Assembly: GCF_014055005.1 (NCBI RefSeq)
Contig: NZ_CP059570.1
Coordinates: 1,612,001-1,676,000, forward strand
Reading direction: 5' to 3'
Length of the DNA stretch: 64,000 bases
DNA from: Neisseria dentiae
GTDB lineage: Bacteria > Pseudomonadota > Gammaproteobacteria > Burkholderiales > Neisseriaceae
Shown here: one piece after another, positions 1 through 8,172 of the stretch
How the letters are laid out: every line of letters starts with the position of its first letter
Position numbering within the stretch: the stretch's first letter is position 1
The notes under the pieces: generated by a model
Database searches by the model: none
What the model saw: only the letters and a program-made list of their open reading frames with translations
Told to the model about the DNA's origin: nothing
Position numbers and translations under genes: made by a program

Positions 1-344
1 ATACTGCTTTGTCGGCTCGTACAGCAGACACAAAATAAATGCCGGTGCTGTCAGGATACACAACGAAATTGCAATCTGGTTGAGCAGCAGTAGCGAACCC
101 GCCACCACCGCCGGTGCGCCCTGCCCCACTCCGCTCATAGTGATAAATGTTGTCATTGCGCTGGCTCCGCCGCTTTCGGTACCCACCGCCGTATGCAGCC
201 CGCCGAACATCGCCGTTACCATGTGCATCATCATCAGCGAAGCATCTACCATCGCTTCGGGTGAGCCGTATTCGCTGCCCGAAATCATCCGCGCGATATT
301 ATCTTTGATATTCCCGTTCAGCCACTCGCGCACCGCGCCTGTGC
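1..344 (-). pseudogene. 5'-truncated virB6 fragment A (runs off window)
   Basis: This is a partial copy of the inner-membrane T4SS channel gene virB6. Positions 1-343 match 2051-2393 (fragment B) and 3508-3850 (intact virB6) almost base for base. Homology to the intact gene stops abruptly at the codons for ...TGAVREW, so the N-terminal ~90 residues are missing. In fragments A and B alike the sequence beyond this point is a short spacer followed by an inverted DUS pair. The 3' end lies outside the window, so its C-terminal tail cannot be seen. No convincing ribosome binding site precedes the possible GTG start. It is probably a silent module of the virB6/DUF4189 array rather than an expressed gene. 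Confidence 0.85.
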
Positions 345-361
345 AGCTTTGGCCAAATATA

Positions 362-390
362 TTTTCAGACGGCCTTTAGGCCGTCTGAAA
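362..390. terminator. Inverted DUS pair between ψDUF4189 and virB6 fragment A
   Basis: TTTTCAGACGGCC and GGCCGTCTGAAAA face each other across a tiny loop. The same structure with the same flanks recurs at 2412-2440. It can act as a rho-independent terminator and also supplies two uptake sequences at a module junction. Confidence 0.7.
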
Positions 391-400
391 AACTTCCATC

Positions 401-920
401 TTATTCCATAATAGCTCTGTCTACTTGATAGCGCGGATCGCGGGAGCATTTGGAATAGGCGATAAAGCATTTCTGCCCACCCATTTCTCGACATCTCTGC
501 ATAGCCAAGTCCTCGGCTTCTTGCTGAAGCAGACCAACCTTGCCGACATATATCCCACCTCCAGTTTTGCCCCCCCTAGAGCAAGGGCATTACAACCATT
601 CCGTGTCGCCGCAACCACTTTGCATGAAGACTTGCTGCCGCCATACCCGATGCATCTTTGCACCGCTTCTTTTTTGGCCGCACGAAGACTTTTCAGATTA
701 TTGTCCGTCGCACCGACAATTATTTTGCTGGAATCATAAGCCACCGCCCCATAACGGCTGGGGATATTGATTACCTTTTTAGGTTGGTTACCCCCCAACC
801 ACACGCACTACCATCTACCGTTTGACAATAACCCTGTGTCGGATCTCCGCCCAATGGAGCCGCATATAAAAGAGCAGAAACAAATGCAAACCATACAAAT
901 GATAAAATTTTTCCAATCAT
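401..920 (-). pseudogene. DUF4189 protein gene, third copy, two frameshifts in G tracts
   Basis: The reading frame starts at 920 (MIGKILSFVWFAFVSALLYA, a signal peptide) and then breaks. A middle frame (about 804 down to 570) encodes the DUF4189 core RYGAVAYDSSKIIVGATDN, nearly identical to the copy at 2451-2966. The C-terminus (KCSRDPRYQVDR-type ending, stop at 401) is in yet another frame. The two breaks fall at a C6 tract (791-796) and a C7 tract (570-576), which are G tracts on the coding strand. Adding one G to each restores a single full-length frame. It could be a phase-variable gene, a decayed silent copy, or the result of homopolymer miscalls in the assembly. The role of DUF4189 proteins is not known. 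Confidence 0.75.
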
Positions 921-982
921 AATATTGCTCATTTTTTATATTGCTTATTTCATAACTATTTTTAAAACTTTAGCCCAATGTA

Positions 983-1012
983 TTTTCAGACGGCCTTTAG
1001 GCCGTCTGAAAA
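983..1012. terminator. Inverted DUS pair downstream of DUF4189 copy 2
   Basis: This is the same tight palindrome (TTTTCAGACGGCC ... GGCCGTCTGAAAA) and a similar left flank (about CCCAATGTA) as at the other module junctions. It is followed here directly by the next DUF4189 gene instead of a virB6 fragment. Likely a terminator plus uptake signal. Confidence 0.65.
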
Positions 1013-1024
1013 ATCTATCTATCG

Positions 1025-1540
1025 TTAATCTGTTACCACATAACGTGGATCTCGAGAACAATCTGAATAATAAACTCTACAATCTGTAGTTACTTGATTA
1101 CACCAAGCAAGAGCTTCTTTTTCTGCCTGTTCCTTATATTTATGGCTTCTTGCCGCCGCTCCCCCACCACGGCCTATCGCAATAGCACCACATGCGTTAC
1201 GATATTTCGTCATCAGATGGCATCCCTCCCCATTTGGAGCAATCGGATTTTTTCCACCACCTGCCCGAATACAACTACGCAATGCTTCTTTTTCAGCCGA
1301 TCTATAGCCTTTTGTATTATTTCTCGAATAACCAATTGCCATATTCATTGAATTGTAATAAATAGCCCCCCACCGATTAGGAACCACAGTTACAGATTGA
1401 TCTCCACTTAAAGAGTTAGCTCCACAGCCTGATAATTCAGGACGTTGAATACAAGGATTCGTTACGGGATTATTCAAAGCATTTGCCATAATGTAATTTG
1501 CTGTCATACAGAGCAATATTAACATTAATAATTTTTTCAT
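1025..1540 (-). CDS. Secreted DUF4189-family protein, divergent copy
   Basis: It encodes 171 residues: an N-terminal signal peptide (MKKLLMLILLCMTANYIMA), a short linker with cysteines, then a DUF4189 core (RWGAIYYNSMNMAIGYSRN) and the conserved ending YSDCSRDPRYVV. The core is clearly diverged from the copy at 2451-2966, while the last residues (SRDPRY) are conserved. A strong Shine-Dalgarno AAGGAG lies about 10 bases before the ATG at 1540, so the gene looks expressible. It follows virB6 fragment B by 30 bases, so each truncated virB6 tail has its own DUF4189 partner. Several cysteines suggest a disulfide-stabilised periplasmic or surface protein. Function is unknown; a role paired with the variable VirB6 tail is inference. 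Confidence 0.85.
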   Translation of the reverse strand: MKKLLMLILLCMTANYIMANALNNPVTNPCIQRPELSGCGANSLSGDQSVTVVPNRWGAIYYNSMNMAIGYSRNNTKGYRSAEKEALRSCIRAGGGKNPIAPNGEGCHLMTKYRNACGAIAIGRGGGAAARSHKYKEQAEKEALAWCNQVTTDCRVYYSDCSRDPRYVVTD

Positions 1541-1570
1541 AACTGATACACTCCTTACACTTTAAACCTA

Positions 1571-2393
1571 CTAAGCAATTTTCTTACCTGGTTGCATACT
1601 ATGTAAAGCCTCTTGTTTTCCCATATTTTCACCCGCAATAGAAGTAGTTACATTATTATTCAAATTATTACTTTTTATGGGCGTATCCACTCGTCCGTTA
1701 TCAATATTCCCCGCACCCTGCGACATCACATTCCCATTCGCATCACGCGGTGTCTCAGTCCTGCTAAACATATTGAAGCCGCTGAATCCACCCAACGAAG
1801 CACCTATCATATTCCCCACCATCATCGGCGCCGTTATCATCAGCGTACTCATCATCAAACCCAATCCGCCCTGCGTCATCGCCGTTTGCGCTATACCGCT
1901 GCCGCCCGATCCCAACGCCTGCGATGTGGCATATTGTGCCAATACCCCCGCACCATAGGCCAGCGTTACTTTCAATCCGATCACTACCATCGCCGACAGC
2001 ACGCCCAGCGTCAGCAGCGCGCCCAAAAAGAATTTCAGCCAGCCTTGGAAATACTGCTTTGTCGGCTCGTACAGCAGACACAAAATAAATGCCGGTGCTG
2101 TCAGGATACACAACGAAATTGCAATCTGGTTGAGCAGCAGTAGCGAACCCGCCACCACCGCCGGTGCGCCCTGCCCCACTCCGCTCATAGTGATAAATGT
2201 TGTCATTGCGCTGGCTCCGCCGCTTTCGGTACCCACCGCCGTATGCAGCCCGCCGAACATCGCCGTTACCATGTGCATCATCATCAGCGAAGCATCTACC
2301 ATCGCTTCGGGTGAGCCGTATTCGCTGCCCGAAATCATCCGCGCGATATTATCTTTGATATTCCCGTTCAGCCACTCGCGCACCGCGCCTGTG
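1571..2393 (-). pseudogene. 5'-truncated virB6 fragment B with alternative C-terminal tail
   Basis: Positions 1802-2393 are almost identical to 3259-3850 of the intact virB6 (only scattered single-base differences). They encode the transmembrane half from VREWLNGN to MMVGNMIG. Upstream homology stops abruptly at 2393, and an in-frame stop lies in the DUS pair beyond. Downstream of 1802 the protein tail is quite different from the intact copy: GASLGGFSGFNMFSRT and a polar Asn-rich stretch ending PGKKIA. The open frame from a GTG at 2383 would be 270 residues, but no good ribosome binding site is seen. It looks like a stored alternative 3' end for virB6, with the DUF4189 gene at 1025-1540 as its partner. 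Confidence 0.85.
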
Positions 2394-2411
2394 CAGCTTT
2401 GGCCAAATATA

Positions 2412-2440
2412 TTTTCAGACGGCCTCTAGGCCGTCTGAAA
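2412..2440. terminator. Inverted DUS pair between DUF4189 copy 1 and virB6 fragment B
   Basis: Two DUS in head-to-head orientation with a 3-4 base loop lie 10 bases after the stop codon of the DUF4189 gene and 18 bases before the virB6 homology begins. Probable transcription terminator; it marks the module boundary. Confidence 0.7.
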
Positions 2441-2450
2441 AACTTCCATC

Positions 2451-2966
2451 TTATTCCATAATAGCTCTGTCTACCTGATAGCGCGGATCGCGGGAGCATT
2501 TGGAATAGGCAATAAAGCATTTTTGCCCACCCATTTCTCGACACCCCTGCATAGCCAAGTTCTCGGCTTCTTGCTGAAGCAGACCAACCTTGCCGACATA
2601 TATCCCACCTCCGGTTTTTTTACCCCCTAGAGCAAGGGCATTACAACCATTCCGTGTCGCCGCAACCACTTTGCATGAAGACTTGCTGCCGCCATACCCG
2701 ATGCATCTTTGCACCGCTTCTTTTTTCGCCGCACGAAGACTTTTCAGGTTATTGTCCGTCGCTCCGACAATTCCTTGATCGGCATCATAAGCCACCGCCC
2801 CATAACGGCTGGGAATACGGACAACTTGTGTTGCGGCAGGCTGCCCACCACCGCAAAGATGTGGGTGGTACATACACGGGTTTTGCTCTATTGTTTGTTC
2901 TGCAATTGCCACAGAAGACACGACCAAACTACAGACTAACAATAACAACGATTTCAATTTATTCAT
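2451..2966 (-). CDS. Secreted DUF4189-family protein, copy next to intact virB6
   Basis: It has 171 residues when started at the ATG at 2966, which has AGGAG seven bases upstream (a TTG two codons earlier is less likely). A signal peptide (LKSLLLLVCSLVVSSVAIAE) is followed by a Cys-containing linker and the DUF4189 core: RYGAVAYDADQGIVGATDN, then an Ala/Lys-rich helix with RCIGYGG, then CNALALGG, ending CSRDPRYQVDRAIME. The protein should be exported to the periplasm or beyond. It lies 52 bases downstream of virB6 and is probably co-transcribed with it. In several conjugation systems a small exclusion protein is encoded near the virB6/TraG-type gene, which is one possible role. No function is established for the family. 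Confidence 0.9.
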   Translation of the reverse strand: MNKLKSLLLLVCSLVVSSVAIAEQTIEQNPCMYHPHLCGGGQPAATQVVRIPSRYGAVAYDADQGIVGATDNNLKSLRAAKKEAVQRCIGYGGSKSSCKVVAATRNGCNALALGGKKTGGGIYVGKVGLLQQEAENLAMQGCREMGGQKCFIAYSKCSRDPRYQVDRAIME

Positions 2967-3018
2967 CGGCAAACTCCTGATTAAGCAATTGACTTAATGG
3001 AAAAGTATCTAACGATAG

Positions 3019-4107
3019 TCATACAGCAGCTCCTTTCTGTGCACTGCCGGACTGTTTAATCCCTTGTTGGTTAATTAATTGGTTACCTCCACTTACCGCT
3101 TGAGAAACCGGATTATAGTTGCCTCCTCCTCCCATTTCGGCATCACGCGAACTGTTTTGCTGCTCCGCCCGGGCCTGCGGCATCAAATTCCCATTTGCAT
3201 CACGCGCCTGTGAAGTATTGGTAAACGCATTGTAAGCTGTAAAGCTGCCCAAGGCAGTACCTATCATATTCCCCACCATCATCGGCGCCGTTATCATCAG
3301 CGTACTCATCATCAAACCCAATCCGCCCTGCGTCATCGCCGTTTGCGCTATACCGCTGCCACCCGATCCCAACGCCTGCGATGTGGCATATTGTGCCAAT
3401 ACCCCCGCACCATAGGCCAGCGTTACTTTCAATCCGATCACTACCATCGCCGACAGCACGCCCAGCGTCAGCAGCGCGCCCAAAAAGAATTTCAGCCAGC
3501 CTTGGAAATACTGCTTCGTCGGCTCGTACAGCAGACACAAAATAAATGCCGGTGCTGTCAGGATACACAGCGAAATTGCAATCTGGTTGAGCAGCAGTAG
3601 CGAACCCGCCACCACCGCCGGTGCGCCCTGCCCCACTCCGCTCATAGTGATAAATGTTGTCATTGCGCTGGCTCCGCCGCTTTCGGTACCCACCGCCGTA
3701 TGCAGCCCGCCGAACATCGCCGTTACCATGTGCATCATCATCAGCGAAGCATCTACCATCGCTTCGGGTGAGCCGTATTCGCTGCCCGAAATCATCCGCG
3801 CGATATTATCTTTGATATTCCCGTTCAGCCACTCGCGCACCGCGCCTGTGTTGCCCATTATCCAGCCTGCTATAAAGGTAATCAGCACCACTTTGCCCGT
3901 TTTCCAAAACAGCGCCGTTATCGGTTCCTTACCTTGGCCGTTCAGAATGCGGTAACCTTCGAACATCACCCAAACCATTACCATGGTGCCGACTGCGGGC
4001 ATAAACACATACGACACCGCCTGCAGCCCGTTATCGCCGAAATCGGTAATCAACTTTTCGAGGTAGAGTTTGACGAAAATAAATAAGCCTAAGTTATCAG
4101 AAGACAT
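3019..4107 (-). CDS. virB6: VirB6-type T4SS inner-membrane channel protein
   Basis: This 362-residue polytopic membrane protein has the features of VirB6/TrbL. An N-terminal periplasmic segment is followed by helices around 30-50 and 70-90, a long run of Gly/Ala-rich helices (about 130-270), and a hydrophilic Asn/Gln/Gly-rich tail (about 285-362, ending SAQKGAAV). In this family the protein forms part of the translocation path across the inner membrane. It starts at the ATG at 4107, 19 bases after virB5. The middle of the gene (3259-3850) is duplicated in fragments A and B, whereas the tail and the first ~90 codons are unique here. It is the only complete copy visible. Confidence 0.9.
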   Translation of the reverse strand: MSSDNLGLFIFVKLYLEKLITDFGDNGLQAVSYVFMPAVGTMVMVWVMFEGYRILNGQGKEPITALFWKTGKVVLITFIAGWIMGNTGAVREWLNGNIKDNIARMISGSEYGSPEAMVDASLMMMHMVTAMFGGLHTAVGTESGGASAMTTFITMSGVGQGAPAVVAGSLLLLNQIAISLCILTAPAFILCLLYEPTKQYFQGWLKFFLGALLTLGVLSAMVVIGLKVTLAYGAGVLAQYATSQALGSGGSGIAQTAMTQGGLGLMMSTLMITAPMMVGNMIGTALGSFTAYNAFTNTSQARDANGNLMPQARAEQQNSSRDAEMGGGGNYNPVSQAVSGGNQLINQQGIKQSGSAQKGAAV

Positions 4108-4126
4108 TTTCTACTCTTCAATTGGT

Positions 4127-5128
4127 TTATGAGTTGATACCCAGCTTTTTTTTCACTGAGTCATATATATCGCCGATGGAAGAAAGCAGGCTGTCGAACA
4201 AGTTCCCTGCTTCTAAGGAAGCTGCCGTTGCTGTGGCAGCCGCAACACCGGCGCCGCCGCTTATCACCCCTGCTGTATTTTTGTCAAACTCGCCCAAGCC
4301 TTGCAAAACGCTGTTGGCGGTAACGTTGCCACCACTGCCAAACGTCTGCTGCAGCGCGTTGTTGGCTGTTTTTTTGCCGTAAAGAATTTCCCATTGCGCT
4401 TCTGCCTGCACCTGTTTGTAGAATTCGGTTTTGGTTTGGTAGGCTGCCAATGCGGCTTGCAGGCGTGTCATATCGTTTTGGATCAGTGCCTGCATCACGG
4501 CAATTTGGTATTGTTTTTTCTGCACATCGCCCGAGTTGTTATAGCCTTCATTCAGAAAGGTTCTGAGCTGGTTATTGCGCTTTTCCAAGATGGTGATGAT
4601 GTCGAAAATTTCTTGCAGTTGCAGGGCAATCAGGTTGCGTGCGCTGTTACAGGCCTGATACATTCTGGTTTCGGGGTCTGTGCTGTCTTTTCCGGTAATT
4701 GCCGAGGTAAGGGCGCTTTTGCCTTTGGCAAGCAGGCTCGGATCGTTACATACGCTGCTCTCGTTGCTGCCGTAATATTTTTCTGCCGCGCTGCCTGTTA
4801 GGCTGTTGCTGTTGAGCATGGATTTTTCGGTAATGTCTTTGCCATTGGAGGCCATGCTTCCAAATACGGAGTTTGCGTCTCCCGCTAAAGAGCCAGACAA
4901 GCCGAAACCGTTGTTATTTTTCAGCGGATCGTTACTACCCGCGCCAAAAAATTCTTTCAAATCTTTCAGGTATTGGGCAATATTTTCGGTATTGCCTTTG
5001 ATGGCACCGGAATTGTCGTCAACTGTGGGTACGCTTTGGCCCATGCCTGTTGCCTGAGCATAAACCGGTGTAAGAGCCAGCAATAATGCAGCGACGCAGA
5101 TACGGAGTTGTTGTTTGCTGTGTGACAT
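4127..5128 (-). CDS. virB5: VirB5-like T4SS minor pilin / adhesin
   Basis: This 333-residue exported protein has the signal peptide RICVAALLLALTPVYAQA. Its centre is alpha-helical and Gln/Leu-rich (about 175-265, with QNDMTRLQAALAAYQTKTEF), followed by a Gly/Ala-rich segment and a short helical end. This layout and its position between virB4 and virB6 match VirB5/TraC, the pilus-tip subunit that contacts recipient cells. Sequence similarity to characterised VirB5 proteins cannot be judged by eye, so the call rests largely on synteny. A 54-base gap separates it from virB4, and a DUS lies next to the virB4 stop. Confidence 0.75.
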   Translation of the reverse strand: MSHSKQQLRICVAALLLALTPVYAQATGMGQSVPTVDDNSGAIKGNTENIAQYLKDLKEFFGAGSNDPLKNNNGFGLSGSLAGDANSVFGSMASNGKDITEKSMLNSNSLTGSAAEKYYGSNESSVCNDPSLLAKGKSALTSAITGKDSTDPETRMYQACNSARNLIALQLQEIFDIITILEKRNNQLRTFLNEGYNNSGDVQKKQYQIAVMQALIQNDMTRLQAALAAYQTKTEFYKQVQAEAQWEILYGKKTANNALQQTFGSGGNVTANSVLQGLGEFDKNTAGVISGGAGVAAATATAASLEAGNLFDSLLSSIGDIYDSVKKKLGINS

Positions 5129-5182
5129 ATTTGTTTGCTCCCAATGTTTATATGGTTCTAATGATTACATTGCGGCGTTTTT

Positions 5183-7627
5183 TCAGACGGCCTCTTTGTG
5201 GCCGGCAGGTTTGCTGCGCGAACCTTTACGCTCCCGATAGAAGCGTTCCAGCCATTGCTCGGGGCGCACTTGCTCGATGCTGATGCCGTTTTGCTGTGCG
5301 GTTTCGCCGATAATCCGCTGCATGATGTCGATATTGTCGGTGCTGGCGGAAATCACGGCCAAAACGTCGTCCATGCCGCGCAGGTTAAGCTGGCACACAG
5401 CCGAGGTATGACCCTGCTTCACCAAAAAGCAGCGGGATCGCTCGTCAAGATTGACGATTACGTCGAATTCGGCTTCGGTAAGCTTCAAACCGTCGATATA
5501 GTCTTTTTTATCGGCATTGGGGTTGGGCAATAAAATCATGGTAGCCGTCTGCTCGATCAGGGCGGCTGAAATATCGCTGCGCAGTGCGTCTTCGGGCGAC
5601 TGTGTGGCGAAAATTCCCAAGCCGTTTTGCTTACGGATGGTCTTCTGTTTGTTTTTGGCAAATTCTTTCAAGCCGCCTTCGCCGTCGAGAATTTTCCAAA
5701 ATTCGTCCATCACATAAATCAGCGGACGCCCGTCTATCAGTTCCTCCAAACGGTGCAGCAGGTAGTTGATAACAGGCGTTCGCACTTCTTCGTTATCAAT
5801 CACCTCTGTATAGTCAAACCCGATGATGTTGGCTCGTGAAAGGTCGATAGTATCGACGGGGTTATCAAACACCCACCCCAGCGAATGACCTTTTGTCCAT
5901 TTACGAATACGTGCAAACACGGAATCGTCACCCAAATTGGGTAGGCTTTTCTGAAAATTGGTCATGCTACGCAGATCCATAGGTGTATCGAGCATGGCAC
6001 GTACACCGCGCAGGATGTCTTCTTCTTCAGAGGCGCTGTAAGAGCCTTTACCAGCCAGCAGCTTAATCAATCCCGATAAAAACTGCACGTTGGCATCAGT
6101 GTTTTCGCATTGGAACGGATTAAAGCCAGTGGGCGCGCCGTTGTCGAGCGCCATGTAGTTACCGCCGCAAGCACGCACGAAAATCTCTGCACCTCGGTCT
6201 TTATCGAAAAAGAAAATTGTCGGCTTGGGATCGAATTTCTGCACTTGGCTCAGCAGGAAGTTAATCAGTGCGGTTTTACCCGTACCTGATTTACCGATTA
6301 CCATGGTGTTGGCAATGGCTTTCTCGCCCAAAGAGTTTTCACCCGGGTGCGTGGCGTGGAAATTGAAATAATATGGTTGTCCGTTGGTGGTTTGTAAAAC
6401 GGTAACGGCATCACCCCACGGGTTATTGTGCATCTTACCGCTGGAGAAGTTGTGCAGCGGCGACAAACCTAAAAAGTTCAGCGATGAAATATTGGCTAAA
6501 CGGGTGCGGTATTTCCAGTTACCCGGCAATTGTGAATAGAAAGAAGCCATAATGGCAACGTCTTCTTTAGACGACACAAAGCCGGCATTGGAAAGCTCCG
6601 CCCTTGCCGAGGCAATCTGCTGATGAAGCTGCTCCTGCGTAGGGGCATATAACGCCATAATAAAATGGTATTCCCCTAGCACGAAATTGCCTGATGAAAC
6701 TTCGTCCATCGCTTTATCCAGCTCTGCAATTTGTGATACTGCTTTATCACCGGAAGAAATCATCATGCCGCGAGTGCGCTCGAGCGTTTTGAGTGCATCA
6801 TGCCTGCCTTTGGGGCTGAAACTGTGGGTAACCACATATTCGAAATCTAAATACTTCAACCCGTTCAAAATACCCGGCCAAGTGCCGTCGGCATACTCTT
6901 TGATATTTAAAATTGCCCCGAAATGGTTTTTCTGATCAGGCGTGGTGATAATGTAATCGCCGTTTTTCGGGGAAAATGTGTGTTTACTCACCGCCAGATA
7001 ATCATAAACAGGAGCATTTAAAACCGGAACCGGCTCTTCGATGCGGTTAATCAGATAAGCGAAAAACTCCAGCAGCTCTGAAAAAACCATGCCGTTGGAT
7101 GCTTCATACATCCCCAACCGATAGGGTGAATAATCTTTTAAAACAGCTTCCACGTTGGCTGCCAACTCTGTGATTTTGGCAATCGCCTGATTCTGTATAT
7201 GCTCAAGCACGCTAACTTCGGAAGGCTTATCAACCAAACCTTTATTTGAAACAACGGGGCGGTAAATCATGGTGAGATACAGCTCGTTATTCATAATTTT
7301 TTGTGTGCTCAAACCATTGAAATACTCGTTGTGTACACTTTGGTTGAATACTTCATCAAATTTTCCGCTTAACCGCACTTTGCCGCGCCTACGGATATCG
7401 TGCACCCAAAAGGCAACGTTCACATAATCCGGCGCGCGCAGTGTTTGCAGCAGACGGTTGAAAGTTTTATGCTTATGTTCGATTTCCCATTCATCACGGC
7501 CTACAAAAGGCAAGCCGCCGAGAAACCAAGTTATCAGATAGTCGCCACCCGTGGTTTTCGCAACAGTAGGGGCAACATGGCTTGATAAAGTAATAAACTG
7601 ATTGCTGCTGGTATCGGGGCTGAACAT
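5183..7627 (-). CDS. virB4: VirB4-type T4SS ATPase
   Basis: The 814-residue protein carries the VirB4/CagE/TrbE signature. Its N-terminal domain (about 1-400) associates with the membrane and channel. The C-terminal ATPase domain has Walker A GKSGTGKTALINFLL near residue 445 and Walker B PLIYVMDEFW near 640, followed by the conserved ATQSPEDALRSDISAALIEQ segment. VirB4 powers pilus biogenesis and substrate transfer at the cytoplasmic base of the channel. The start was placed at the ATG at 7627; a GTG one codon upstream is possible. The whole domain set is present and the frame is uninterrupted, so the system is likely functional at this step. Confidence 0.97.
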   Translation of the reverse strand: MFSPDTSSNQFITLSSHVAPTVAKTTGGDYLITWFLGGLPFVGRDEWEIEHKHKTFNRLLQTLRAPDYVNVAFWVHDIRRRGKVRLSGKFDEVFNQSVHNEYFNGLSTQKIMNNELYLTMIYRPVVSNKGLVDKPSEVSVLEHIQNQAIAKITELAANVEAVLKDYSPYRLGMYEASNGMVFSELLEFFAYLINRIEEPVPVLNAPVYDYLAVSKHTFSPKNGDYIITTPDQKNHFGAILNIKEYADGTWPGILNGLKYLDFEYVVTHSFSPKGRHDALKTLERTRGMMISSGDKAVSQIAELDKAMDEVSSGNFVLGEYHFIMALYAPTQEQLHQQIASARAELSNAGFVSSKEDVAIMASFYSQLPGNWKYRTRLANISSLNFLGLSPLHNFSSGKMHNNPWGDAVTVLQTTNGQPYYFNFHATHPGENSLGEKAIANTMVIGKSGTGKTALINFLLSQVQKFDPKPTIFFFDKDRGAEIFVRACGGNYMALDNGAPTGFNPFQCENTDANVQFLSGLIKLLAGKGSYSASEEEDILRGVRAMLDTPMDLRSMTNFQKSLPNLGDDSVFARIRKWTKGHSLGWVFDNPVDTIDLSRANIIGFDYTEVIDNEEVRTPVINYLLHRLEELIDGRPLIYVMDEFWKILDGEGGLKEFAKNKQKTIRKQNGLGIFATQSPEDALRSDISAALIEQTATMILLPNPNADKKDYIDGLKLTEAEFDVIVNLDERSRCFLVKQGHTSAVCQLNLRGMDDVLAVISASTDNIDIMQRIIGETAQQNGISIEQVRPEQWLERFYRERKGSRSKPAGHKEAV

Positions 7628-7741
7628 CACGATGTGCTTCTTTCTAAATTATCGGGTTAACTTACTTTCTGGCACTTATGGCAAGTTTAGGTAAGTTTAA
7701 AATGAGTAAGGTCGCGTTTAAGCTGTTTTTAATTATTCGGT

Positions 7742-8035
7742 TCACTTCTTTCGGTAAAGATTGGGGTTAACAACCGCCATACCTTTGTTTTGTGCACGAT
7801 TGCGTGTTAAAAATAAAAACTGCATCTTTAACCCCCACAACCGGAAAATCATCTCGTCTTGCTTGGCAATCTGGCGCAGAATAAAAATCACCACGGGAAC
7901 ACCCAGCAAATAAAACAGGTTCAAATACATCGCCATCAGCAATGGAACACCCGCACCGATAAAAAACGGTATATAAGGCACCCCTAAAAACATTGGCGGA
8001 CGGGTACACCCCCTAAAAACAGTATCTTTTTTCAT
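7742..8035 (-). CDS. virB3: VirB3-type T4SS membrane protein
   Basis: A 97-residue protein with the compact VirB3 layout: a short cytoplasmic start (MKKDTVFRGCTRPPMFLGVP), a hydrophobic hairpin (about residues 20-58) and a basic tail. The R-GCTRP-MF-GVP start is typical of VirB3/TrbD. These proteins work with VirB4 in pilus assembly. It is separated from virB4 by about 110 bases and from virB2 by a 247-base stretch holding a MITE and a hairpin. Confidence 0.93.
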   Translation of the reverse strand: MKKDTVFRGCTRPPMFLGVPYIPFFIGAGVPLLMAMYLNLFYLLGVPVVIFILRQIAKQDEMIFRLWGLKMQFLFLTRNRAQNKGMAVVNPNLYRKK

Positions 8036-8055
8036 TTTTAAATAAGTTATTTTAT

Positions 8056-8172
8056 TATAGTGAATTCAAATAAAAACTCCGAAATGAAATAACTGCATTC
8101 AAACTTGCAATTGGGCGATATGCTAAAGAATCGTTTTACCCTACTTCGGCATTCTTATTTTAATCCACTATA
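8056..8172. mobile_element. 117-bp MITE, copy 1 (IS630-type ends)
   Basis: The element runs from TATAGTGAATTCAAATAAAA to the inverted TTATTTTAATCCACTATA. Its sequence is the exact reverse complement of 50514-50630. It has imperfect terminal inverted repeats of about 26 bases, TA at both ends, and no coding capacity. The TATAGTGGATTAAAATAAGA end matches the terminal repeats of the IS630-like element at 22305-23219, so that family of transposases probably moved it. It sits inside the T4SS operon between virB2 and virB3. Confidence 0.85.

Noticed and set aside
4806..5057. Plus-strand small ORFs inside virB5 and virB4
   Set aside because: Antisense shadows of well-supported genes.
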